Position numbers and translations under genes: made by a program. From assembly GCF_001704415.2 (NCBI RefSeq), contig NC_030811.1, forward strand, positions 51,573,591-51,637,590: a stretch of DNA of 64,000 nt, read 5' to 3'. The notes beneath the pieces are model-generated. The model worked only from the letters and a program-made list of their open reading frames with translations. It did not search any database and was not told the origin of the DNA. Source of the DNA: Capra hircus (taxonomy: Eukaryota > Chordata > Mammalia > Artiodactyla > Bovidae). Below, piece by piece: positions 33,518 to 42,979 of the stretch. Within the stretch, counting starts at the first letter, position 1; each line of letters opens with the position of its first letter.

Positions 33518-33889
33518 TATAAGCATGTAATCTGAGCAGGGACCAGGGAGAGGAGGCATGGGGTGTTCTATTTTCATCAGAGCAGGGACAGATGGCCGCA
33601 AGATTAGAGGCAACTGCTGCAAAGGGAGGAAAACTTGCAGCCCCACATTATAAAAGTAGCGCTGGAATTTGAGCAGTATACTGAATGTTTATAGCATCCT
33701 TTGATTTTAAATACCCATACTTGTTCTCAAATCACTGAATCAGTGTTTGGAAAAAAATCTAAACTTCTGTTATCTCCCCTCCTTCTAGAATAGAGGTGAA
33801 GAGGCACTGTTGTTTAAAGCTTAGTTCTTGGGTACAGTGCATTTCAGAACAAATCAGCGGCTCCCATCACCAGGTAACCACACAGCGGT

Positions 33890-34520
33890 GGACAATGTAG
33901 TCCAGTTACCACGACCGCATAACAAACTCCCCTAAACTTAGTGGTGTAAAGCAACAACCATGGGGTATGTGCACGGATCCCAGGTGTCGAGTATTGAAAA
34001 GGTCACAGTGGGGATGGTTATTCTGTGTTGTAATGCCTGGGGCCTCATTTGGGAAGATTTGGACTGTGAGGGAGTAGAACTGCTGGAACTGGAGGATCCA
34101 CGTCCCTGATGTAACTGCCTCCCCCACTGGAGGGTCTTCACTCCCTTGTCTGCTGCCTGAGATGGGATAGATGGCAGGCTGGCTCAATGGGGATGCTGAC
34201 TAGACCACTCCCCAACAACTTGGGCTTCTCGCATCCTACTAGCTGAGTTCTGAAAGGAAGGTCTCCGGAGGGGGCCTTTGCAGAGTGAGCATTTCAAGAA
34301 GACCATATCAAAGCCAACTAGACTTTGACCCTGTTTCAGAAATCACAATGAATCCCTCTGCCCCACTTCATTGGTGGACACAACCATGAGCTTACCCATA
34401 TCCAAGCAGGGAGAGAGAAAGAGAAAAATTCCACCTCTCAGTGAGAAGAGTGTCAAGGTCACATTGCAGAAGAGCATGGGGGATGGGAGATATTATTGCA
34501 TCCATCTTTGAATATACAAT
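33890..34520 (+). repeat. Ancient mammalian interspersed repeat, same family as 4960-5345
   Basis: 'ACAAACTCCCCTAAACTTAGTGGTGTAAAGCAACAACC', 'CACAGTGGGGATGGTTATTCTGTG' and 'TGCCTGGGGCCTCATTTGGGAAGA' follow a widespread old repeat whose later part appears at 5 kb. Family name uncertain. Confidence 0.55.
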
Positions 34521-36835
34521 CTGCTGTGACATGGTTAGAGAATAACACCCAGAGAAACTTTCATGATGGGCCAGGTAACGACTTTGCACAGGGTAGTTGG
34601 GCCTGGGCACAGTGAAGGTGAGGGCGAACTAACTCTGTTACAAGAAAGCCGTAACTCCACCAAAAGGAGTTTTCCACTTCTCTTGTGATAGTGTACAGAA
34701 CAATGCTGGTTCTTCCTGAGAGGATGGACACACGCACACTCAGTTTAAAGAGAGACAGAAGCCTTCTGTTGGCAGAGCTACAATTTGCAGAGCATGTTAG
34801 AGGGAAACAGAGTCTTGCAAAGAAATCAAAGGCTCAGTTTGAAAAGATTTTTTCAAGAGAACTGCAGAAGCAATAGCTGAGATATAGTGACTGAAGGCAA
34901 GAAGCAGATGTCAAGATTTAAGACATCTTAGACTGTAGCCTGGAAAGAAGGAGCCAGTGGGATAAATACCCTGACCTTTCTCAACTCCTGCCCTTTGATC
35001 TCCTGCCAGCGCTTCCCATTGGCCAAAGCAAACCAGCAGCTGGAGGGCAGGAGGTGGATCCACAGTACAAGCTCTGAATGAAGGAGCACACTCAGAGTCT
35101 GTGACCCAGCCTCTATGATCACCTGGACCAAGGAGGTCTGATCTGTAGACCCAACCAAATTATTACATTCAAGGTTCTGCAGCTGAGATGAACAAAACTT
35201 AGGTAAGCATTGTTCCTATTTTGTGTTTGAGGCTGAATTTGGTCTGTGTGTGCTAATGCTGCAGAAGCATTCCAAAAAAATACCGTAGGTGAATACATGC
35301 AGGAGTGTCTGTGTGCCCCACGTTAATTATTATAAGTCAGGGCAGAGAGGGGGTTGTATTACTTAGTAAAATTGATTAAATTAAAACCCCAACATAATAA
35401 ATACACAGCAAAGGATACTGTTCTGTACAGTAAGCAGCAATGACACATTTTGGGACTGAAGGAATAATGTGAGCATAATATTTAGGTAGCACATTTCCAA
35501 TGATGCATAGCCGGGATTTCTAGGGGTGTGGAAGAAACAGGGAGGGAGAATCCACAGGAAGGTGGGTTGCAGGGGAACATGACCTTGGTCCTCAGCTGGG
35601 AGACAGCTCTGTGGTGAGGGCTCTGATGATGAGGAGGAGCCTCTCTCTGGGTGACTTGGCCAATCCACATCAAATCGCATTCTCACTCCTGCCATCTGGC
35701 AAACTGGATATGACTTTCAAGAGGCAGAGCATCAAACTCTGACTTGGCCCATTTATTCTTTTCCAAGATGTCAGTTGCTGACATATTTGTAGCCAAATAA
35801 GAGTATCTTCAGGCTGCAGAGACAGGGAGGAAGCCTGGCAAATGCCGGGAAAGAGAAAACCTTGCCTAGACAGCAGGAGAGGTTTCTGAGTGACCTTCAA
35901 AAGCCCGACTTAGCACCCACCATCACAGCCCTCCCTGTTTCTGAAGGGGGAGGTGCCCATGCAGAAACATGCCTACACCACACGGGGCTCTGTGAGCTCC
36001 ACTACTGGGATGTTGTGCAGTGCAATTTAACTTTAGCCTGGGCCCCAGGAGCCGATTGGAGGTGCCCAGCCTAGAACGTGAGGCTCCGTGGCTTTCAAGA
36101 GGCTCCGTGTATCCTTAGGGATGGCCGGTCTGCAAATGACTAGGCCATGACCCGCTTCCCCTTCCACGTACCCTATTGAACTGAGTCAGCATCTCCATGG
36201 CACTGGGACAGTACTCATGCTAGAGGCTGGTCACCTAGTGGACAGTGATTAGACCCTGAATCAGGCAAAATGAAAACACAGGGCTCTCAATCCAGGTGTG
36301 CAGAGGCCAGTGGAGTGGAGAGGTCCCCTGCCTGAAATGCTGGGGACAGACACCATAGTTATACATGCCTACATAATTGTTGACAGGCTTCCCACAGAGG
36401 CCAGAATTATCACAAAAGTACATATGTTTGATGCAGAGAAAATGAAGGAAATGAAGGCCTCAACCAAAGCAGTAGGGCACTAAGCAGTAAAATAAAAAGT
36501 ATAAAATCCAGCCACCCACCCACCCATTGCTCGGGGGCCTGGTTTCCTCTAGTGTATACTCACCTGGCCTGGGAGTCCTACAGACGACTGCACGCCTCTG
36601 TACCTCTGGATCCCACTTCATACTGGGCATAAATTTGCCCAGAAGGAATGCATTTGTCATATAGAATTTTTTTAAAGAAATACATTTTCCTTTTAATGAG
36701 AACCCTGTAAGCTTTACTTGACCCTGAAATGCAGTGGAGGTCCCAACCCAGGTACCATTTCCTCTGGATTCTGGAGTGTGAATAAGACCCAACTCGCTGG
36801 CACCTCCTCTGTGCAGGTCCCTGCTAGATGGTTAA
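34521..36835. other. Unassigned, repeat-poor DNA
   Basis: No gene or repeat recognised. Frames such as 34685-34876 (plus) and 35381-35695 (minus) lack domain signatures. Confidence 0.45.
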
Positions 36836-36837
36836 GA

Positions 36838-36962
36838 GCATCATTTCACTTAATCCTCACACCTTCTGAGCTGTATTTTATTTTTAGTCCCATTTTACAG
36901 AGAGGAGATGGGTTCAAAGAGGAAAAACAAGTCACCTATAGTCACCTGGGCAGTGTGACTAT
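36838..36962 (-). repeat. MIR relic
   Basis: 'TTTCACTTAATCCTCACACCTTCTGAG' and 'CCCATTTTACAGAGAGGAGATGGG' followed by 'CAAGTCACCTATAGTCACCTGG' is the antisense MIR order. Confidence 0.75.
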
Positions 36963-38240
36963 CACTCCATACCACCTTATACTCTTTAACATATGACAAC
37001 AAAAAGTTAAAAATCCAAGATTCCATTTCTTGACTCCCAAAGTTCTGCTTTTGAATTCAGTGACATGACCCTGCAATCCAAGTCGTGCAGGGTGGAGACT
37101 GAGCTCAAAATCCACCACCCATGGGCTGGACCTGGGTGCAGGCAGGGAGAGGGCACTGCTGCCCACCACTGTCCCCAGCATGCACCTTTCCCTGGCCCAG
37201 GCTGGATGCTTCCCAGGTAATCTGCCCCCATGAGAAGCAACTTCTTCCTGGCAGACCCAGGCTGTGTTTAAGCAATGGGTGCAGACTAGGCCTGCTCCTG
37301 CAGGTGGGGTTTGCCCTGGCAGCTGACATCTGGTGTCAGGATACCCTCTCCTCCTGGTCCTGGTCATCGGTGAGCGGGGAGGCAGGTGGTCGTCTCCACC
37401 AGGCGAGTCCTGCTTGGGTCCATGCTCAGGCTTCCTTGTACCTTCTCCCAGTGGGGAAACTGCGTCCTTTCATCAATCTCTAATGAGGTCCTTACCTGTT
37501 TTAACAAGAGCCAATGCTGTCCAGGCTATTTGCAGAGTCTTTACAAATCTTTGCTTTGGAATCCCTGGAGAGAAAGAAAGATCCCCTAAACATCTTTCTC
37601 CCTCACCTCTGAAGGGGCTCTCATCCAACACCCTCTCCACTTTCCTAAACCAAAGGAAAGACATTCTTTGCAATCCCTCTAATTAACAGTTTGTTTTATT
37701 TTTCAGTATCTGGTGGTCGATTTAGTTTAAGGTCCTTGGAGAATTTAAACTACATGGATTAAATAAAAGCAGCTGCAAAGTGGAGAATGTTTCAGCAGAG
37801 TTTTTCCCTCTCTTTTTAATTGGTAGCAGCACAATCTGTAACAAGGTGAGTCTAATTCCATCCTGCTGAAAGAGGAAGAAAGTTTCACTTTTATTACCCT
37901 TCCAAGAATATCTAGCGAACCGGCAGGGTTGGTGGATTTTTTTGTGTTTCTCCCCCCTAATATAATGAAAAGGAGAAAAGCCCTAATTTCTTTCCATTTC
38001 TGAGGAATCATCAAGTGCGGAGGTCAAATGAGGAGATAGACATGTCCCTTGCATGAAGTCTTTGCCTTACTCTGGAGTCCTGATCTTGGTATCCATTTTA
38101 TCTAGGAACATGGGCTGGCTGCATTGTACCCAGCCATTAAAGCCAGCCTGGTCCTGCTCCTCTTGGAAGCGTGAAGCGCATTTTCTCCTCTAGCAACCAT
38201 GCGACAGCTCCCTATTGGGGACAGGTGGGCCTCTGCGTTA
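36963..38240. other. Repeat-poor DNA with a candidate non-coding exon
   Basis: No repeat recognised. GC-richer near 37100-37480. The candidate exon 37707-37845 is listed separately. Confidence 0.45.
37707..37845 (+). ncRNA. Candidate non-coding exon (139 bp), unproven
   Basis: Preceded by TTTGTTTTATTTTTCAG, a strong acceptor, and followed by AAG/GTGAGT, a full-consensus donor. Stop codons occur in all frames, so it would be non-coding. It lies about 22 kb beyond the HIBADH 3' end and on the opposite strand. Splice-site quality is the only evidence. Confidence 0.3.
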
Positions 38241-38244
38241 CATC

Positions 38245-38415
38245 AGTTGTTTCCTTGACCTCTGGGCCAGTCGATTACCTGCTTTCAAGGCCTCCCTTAA
38301 GCCTCACCTGCTCCACGAAGCTTCCCCAGACTAATACAAACTCATCAGACTACTTCCCTTCTGTGAATTCCACACAGTCCTGAACTGTTGGGCATAATTC
38401 TCCAGATGTGACCAC
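38245..38415 (+). repeat. L2 relic (tentative)
   Basis: 'CTGCTCCACGAAGCTTCCCCAGACTAATAC' resembles the L2 'CTCCTCCAGGAAGCCTTCCCTGACT' segment. Confidence 0.45.
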
Positions 38416-38539
38416 AGCAGCATGGGCAGCAAGCTTCAAGCTTTCACAGACCTGTTAAAAACCCTTGTTTATGTAGTCGCAGTGCTCTTATACTGGTCAA
38501 TTAAAAAGCAACTAGATACAGCCTTAATGGAAGGCAGCT

Positions 38540-38890
38540 TAGTAATAAGAATCAAAAAACTTTAAATTTCACTGGGCCTTTGACCTACCAATTATACCTC
38601 TAGGAATATATCCTCAGAGAAAAATAATGTATGAAGAATGCTCATTAGAAGTATTTATTACTTCTAAAATTTGGAAATAATCCAAGTGTCTAACAATAGG
38701 AAAATAGTTAAATAAATTATACAGCAGCTATACAATGGACTAGTCTACAGCCATTAAAAATATTACATATAATATTTAATGACAGGGAAAGTTATTCAGG
38801 TTATTTTTTAAGTAGAAAAACAAACTTTAAATTAATGGCAAATTTTACTTTTAATCATACAATATACATCTTTGATTTATAAAAGTCTAA
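38540..38890 (+). mobile_element. L1ME-type 3' UTR fragment
   Basis: 'CCTTTGACCTACCAATTATACCTCTAGGAATATATCCT', 'GGAAATAATCCAAGTGTCTAACAATAGG' and 'CAGCCATTAAAAATATTACATATAATATTTAATGACA' match the ordered L1ME 3' UTR. Confidence 0.8.
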
Positions 38891-39079
38891 AGCTATTTTA
38901 TATTTTTACTCTATTATCATTGAATTAGCTGTTCTTTGAATAGCAAAAGAATTACCGACAAAACTGCAGAATCACTTCTGCCTGGGGTAAATTTAGGGGT
39001 ATATAGCCATTCAAGGATTCTCTGTGGTTCATCTACCTTCCACCGATTTTATTAGTTAGAGACTGATGCTTGATATTGC

Positions 39080-39332
39080 GTGTGTGTGTGCATGTGTGTG
39101 TGTGCGTGCGCACGCGTGCTCAGTTGCTTCCGTTGTGTCTGACTGTTTGAGACCCTATGGACTGTAGCCTGCCAGGCTTCTCTGTCCATGGGACTTTCCA
39201 GGCAAGAATACTGGAGTGGGTTGCCATGCCCTCCTCCAGGAGATCTTCCCAACTCAGGGATCGAACCCACATCTTTTATGTCTCCCGCATCACAGGCAGA
39301 TTCTTTACCACTGAGCCACCTAGGAAGCCCCA
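39080..39332 (-). mobile_element. Bov-tA SINE with (TG)n microsatellite tail
   Basis: Reverse-orientation Bov-tA whose 3' tail (39080-39116) is an interrupted TG/CG repeat. Perfect 9-bp targets TGATATTGC (39071-39079, 39333-39341). Confidence 0.95.
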
Positions 39333-39562
39333 TGATATTGCCTATTGCCTGGCAAACCAAGGCCCAAGAGAGAATGAAACCTGATGTCTTCCTGAGTAAA
39401 GACCATACTGCATCTTCCCTGCTAAGGTCTAATTTTGGTCAAGGGGTGAAAGCTTGTATTGAGTCAGATCTATGGTCCCAGTAAACAAGATAACATTTTA
39501 ATTTGCCTTTTGTCCCCTCACTTGTATTGGTGAGAGCTGAAGCTACTGACCCCTCTTTTGAG

Positions 39563-39563
<1 letters not shown>

Positions 39564-39600
<37 letters not shown>
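39564..39600 (+). repeat. (CA)n microsatellite, about 18 units
   Basis: Uninterrupted CA dinucleotide run of 37 bases. Confidence 0.97.
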
Positions 39601-39602
<2 letters not shown>

Positions 39603-39982
39603 CTGTTGCTAGTGATCAGTTTCCCAGCTACTGGAAAGAGAATCTAACATTTCTTTTTCAAAGGTCAAGTCTATAAGAGTTATTAATTTCCTGTTTGAGC
39701 TAATTTGAAGAATAGCCTTCAGAAAGGAGAGAGGATGAGGTGGCATCCTGTAACCGTGCCTCTCTCTCCAGGGCTCCTGATGAACAGAAGCGGGCCTAGG
39801 GAGGGGAATGCAGTGGTGTCAAGGACCTCAGGGCATAGAACTTCATGGTTTCTGGCTTCTCAAGGAAGCTTCAGAAACAGTGGGTTTTCTATGCTCCACA
39901 AAGCCTGCCTCAGTTAGTAACTTTTGGACACTGATGGACAGATGAGTGCCATAGAATTCATGCTTTTTAGAGAACTGGAGGG

Positions 39983-40105
39983 TTTTTTTTTTTTTTGCCA
40001 TGCCGTGCAGCTCACGGGATGCCAGCTCCCTGGGCAGAGAATGATCTGGGGCCGGGGCAATGAAGGCTCAGAATCTTAACCATTTTGAGCCCCTAGGGAA
40101 CTCCC
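39983..40105 (-). mobile_element. CHR-type SINE (diverged)
   Basis: T14 run followed by 'GCCATGCCGTGCAGCTCACGGGATGCC' and 'CAGAATCTTAACCATTTTGAGCCCCTAGGGAACTCCC', the antisense short CHR form. Confidence 0.75.
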
Positions 40106-40495
40106 TAGGCAATTGGGATTTTCTAAGCCTGGCAGGGAGGGATCCATCCTACTCCTATCAAAATTCCCTCATCTTTTTATGCAAGGAAGATCTGCCAGAC
40201 TCTGCTGCTCATGTGAGTACCAGCCCCCACCATGGCTCAAAGAGGATTTTAGCAACACTTCTACACCCCCTCCCTCAGGCAAGTTTTTAATAGTTCTTTC
40301 CCCATCCTAACCAAGCTTCCAAAGCCAGGGGATCAAAAGAAATAAAGGCTCTGGGGGATCAGACTTTAGAAATCGAATTCAATTCAAATCACCTATGTTG
40401 AATTCTTGGGGCTGCATATATGACTAGGACATTGCATTTTCTAAAGAAACAGCAGTCTTTAGTAAATAACCTTAAGATATCTGTCATATGCTTTT
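40106..40495. other. Unassigned intergenic DNA
   Basis: Nothing recognised. Confidence 0.45.
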
Positions 40496-40499
40496 TGGG

Positions 40500-40725
40500 G
40501 AAAAAATAGCACATATATATACATTATATGTATATGATAATTCCATTTTTAGACAAATAAACACATCTATATATAAGTAATCATGTACACATTTTAAAAA
40601 TTTGTAAGAACACAAAACATGCTGTTAATATAATTAGAAAGGGAGGACTTATTTTATGTACTTTGTTTTCTTTTTTTACAAGCAAAAATTACTTCTTAAT
40701 AAAGATTTAAATTTTTAAAAATAGA
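40500..40725 (+). repeat. L1ME-type 3' end (tentative)
   Basis: 'ATGATAATTCCATTTTTAGACAAATAAACACAT' and 'CTTATTTTATGTACTTTGTTTTCTTTTTTTACAAGCAAAAATTACTTC' match the L1ME terminus order. Confidence 0.5.
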
Positions 40726-41029
40726 GACTTTGGAAGAGTTTCATGAAAAATAAAATTATAATGAAATACTCTAGAATACTCAGAACTTTAAGTTATTTTA
40801 GATTTAAAATTCTGTTCTGTAATTGATTCATTTTTTTATTCATCCAACACATATTTTTAAACATCTCTGTTCTCAGCATTTTATTACTAGGTGATTTTAA
40901 AAGTTAAAATGCACTGGGTCAGGGGAGGGTAGAGGGAGCAGAAAAGAACCAAAAAGGAAGGCCAAAGAACTAGAAGACAAGGTCGTTATGCTTAAACTTA
41001 CAAAATTCATTGCATCCAAGCATTGACCC

Positions 41030-41115
41030 ATCCCCTCAGTGAATATATACTACTTGCAAGACCCTATGTTAAGTACGTCAGGGTATAAAGAGGTTAGAAA
41101 AATCACTCCCACCTG
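41030..41115 (-). repeat. L2 3' end relic
   Basis: 'GTGAATATATACTACTTGCAAGACCCTATGTTAAGTAC' is the antisense L2 end. Confidence 0.5.
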
Positions 41116-41269
41116 TAACAATTCTGCCATCAAGGCCCTAGAATGTTTGCCCTATGCCGTGGACACTGTAGTGCACCTCCCAAAGCCACCGTCATCAGAA
41201 GATCCTCAGTTCCAGCGGCTGGAAGGCAGCCTTCACTTGTCAGTTCCTTCAGGGATGCCCTCAGCTCCA

Positions 41270-41580
41270 GAGAGCTGCCTGCCCAAGTTCTGACCCCTCC
41301 CATGTGGCTGATACCCAATAACTGACTCTTGCAGGAGTATAAAGGCCCAGACATCTCAGCCCATCTTGGGAACGCTCTAAGGGGATATTCTACATCCAGA
41401 GCGCCCGTGGAACTGGCTGAGTCTATTGCCAGGTCTGCCTCACAGCTTGGCTTCTCCCTCTATTCTCTGCCATTTTCAACAGGTGATGATATCAAAGGCA
41501 TTCCTTAATGAACATCCTTTTCATCAAATTCCCTCTCAGACTCTGCCTCCTGGGGAATCCAATCTGCAACACACTAGCCC
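41270..41580 (+). repeat. LTR-like relic (tentative)
   Basis: A TATAAA box (GAGTATAAAGGCCC, about 41336) in a 'CCTCCCATGTGGCTGATACC' context, followed 230 nt later by 'TCTGCCTCCTGGGGAATCCAATCTGCAACA', resembles an old mammalian LTR. No ORF attached. Confidence 0.35.
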
Positions 41581-41679
41581 TATCAAATCCCATATTTACA
41601 GAAAATGTTAGAATAAGTCAGACTCATCTACTTGGCATTAGTCTGGCCAGGGTAGTTACAGAAGCAGTATTGTGTAGGG

Positions 41680-41850
41680 CAGGGGTAGCAAACTATTCTG
41701 CGAACAGTCAGACAGTCGGGCTTTGCAGGCCACAAAAAGTTTCTGTTGCATATTCTGTATGTGTGTGTTTAAGATGCCAAAATCATTCTCAGTTCACTGG
41801 CCGTAGAATAAACAGGCTTCCTGCCAATAGATGGTAGTTTACTAACCCTG
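41680..41850. mobile_element. Non-autonomous hAT (Charlie/MER-type) element
   Basis: Termini CAGGGGTAGCAAACT (left) and AGTTTACTAACCCTG (right) are inverted repeats with two mismatches. They are flanked by 8-bp targets GTGTAGGG (41672-41679) and GTGTAGAG (41851-41858), the length expected for hAT. Interior 'GGGCTTTGCAGGCCA' matches the known family. Confidence 0.9.
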
Positions 41851-41858
41851 GTGTAGAG

Positions 41859-42629
41859 CATTAAGAGCACAGACTTGTGAGATTGTTCTCCAGGGGTCTC
41901 TCATATTTTCCACATCTAGCAAAGTAGAGGTGTGAATAACATTGTCCCACACTTATCTTTTCAAGCATTTTGTATAGCCTACAGCCTGGGAAGGCACAGT
42001 ATCTCCCTCCACAGAAGAGGTCAGGCATACTCTCTGCCTACTGTAAAGCCACTTAGGTGACATGGAAAACAGAGTCCATAAGTGTCTCTTGGCATCGAGC
42101 CCAGTTCCTATTTTTCCAGAGTGTACTATGCCTCCTTCCCCACCCCCTTTCTCATGTGTCTTCGTGAGGGAGCATGTTTCTGTCCCCCCACCCCCATCAA
42201 GAATCTCTGATTTAATGTCAGTGGAACCCTAACAGAGTAAAGAAGTATAGACCACGGTATGTGCAAGTTTTATAGCTTATGTAAAGTGAATACACTATTA
42301 TTTGTAAAGTGTAGGCCTACAAATACAGGGAAAGAAATACTTTGCTAAGGTCCCAAAGCTACTCACACCTTCCCTCAATTAACTATACAAGAGGCCCCAT
42401 TTGGGCTCCTTCCCAGAACTCCTCCAGAACCAGAACCAGTTTTCAAGGGAGGGTGAGCAACACCACTACCACCCATTTCCTGATTTAAGAAATCGAAAAC
42501 CTGGAAGACTGGGCCTCTTCATGATGGGCCAGTGCCTAATCAGTGGTCTAGGGGGATCCCCACATCTGCTGGACCCCGAGGCCTGTGCTCTTTCATATAA
42601 TACAGTGACCTCACTGATCATTTCTGATT
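41859..42629. other. Unassigned DNA including one copy of a dispersed 50-bp repeat
   Basis: No known repeat recognised. 42391-42440 is the left copy of a direct repeat whose partner is at 43375-43424. Confidence 0.5.
42391..42440 (+). repeat. 50-bp direct repeat, copy 1
   Basis: GAGGCCCCATTTGGGCTCC...CCTCCAGAACCAGAACCA. Matches 43375-43424 at about 45 of 50 positions. Two of the differences are CG in copy 2 against CA here. Confidence 0.9.
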
Positions 42630-42979
42630 GTAGGTCTCTAGCCAGGCCGAATCAGGATCACCTGGGGGAATTTTTTAAAAATGTGGTTGCCCAGGGCCCA
42701 CCCCAGGACCAAGTCAATAAGAAACCCTGGAGATCAGGTCTGGGCATCTATGTTTGTTTGTTTGTTTAAAAAAAAAAACCATTATGGGGAGGGAGGTGGG
42801 AGGGGGGTTCATGTTTGGGAACGCATGTAAGAATTAAAGATTTTAAAATTTAAAAAAAAATAAAAATAAAAAAAATAAAAATGCACAAACAAAAACAAAA
42901 AAAATTAAAAAAAAAAATAAAAATAAAAAAAAACCCTCCCTGGGGTGGTTCTCAAGTGCAGCAGTGTTGAGAGCCACTG
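42630..42979 (+). mobile_element. MER5A-type hAT relic, split by an L1 tail
   Basis: 'AATCAGGATCACCTGGGGGAATTTT', 'CAGGGCCCACCCCAGGACCAAGTCAATAAGAAACCCTGG' and, after the interruption, 'GGTTCTCAAGTGCAGCAGTGTTGAGAGCCACTG' give MER5A body and terminus. Confidence 0.8.
42781..42935 (+). mobile_element. Ruminant L1 3' tail insertion
   Basis: 'GGGGAGGGAGGTGGGAGGGG' followed by 'GGGAACGCATGTAAGAATTAAAGATTTTAAAATTT' and an A-rich tail of about 85 bases. A-run plus CC (ends 42780) recurs at about 42924-42935 as the target duplication. Confidence 0.8.

Noticed and set aside
41336..41342. TATAAA near 41336 as a gene promoter
   Set aside because: It lies in an LTR-like relic and is not followed by a plausible first exon. 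Kept only as part of that tentative relic.
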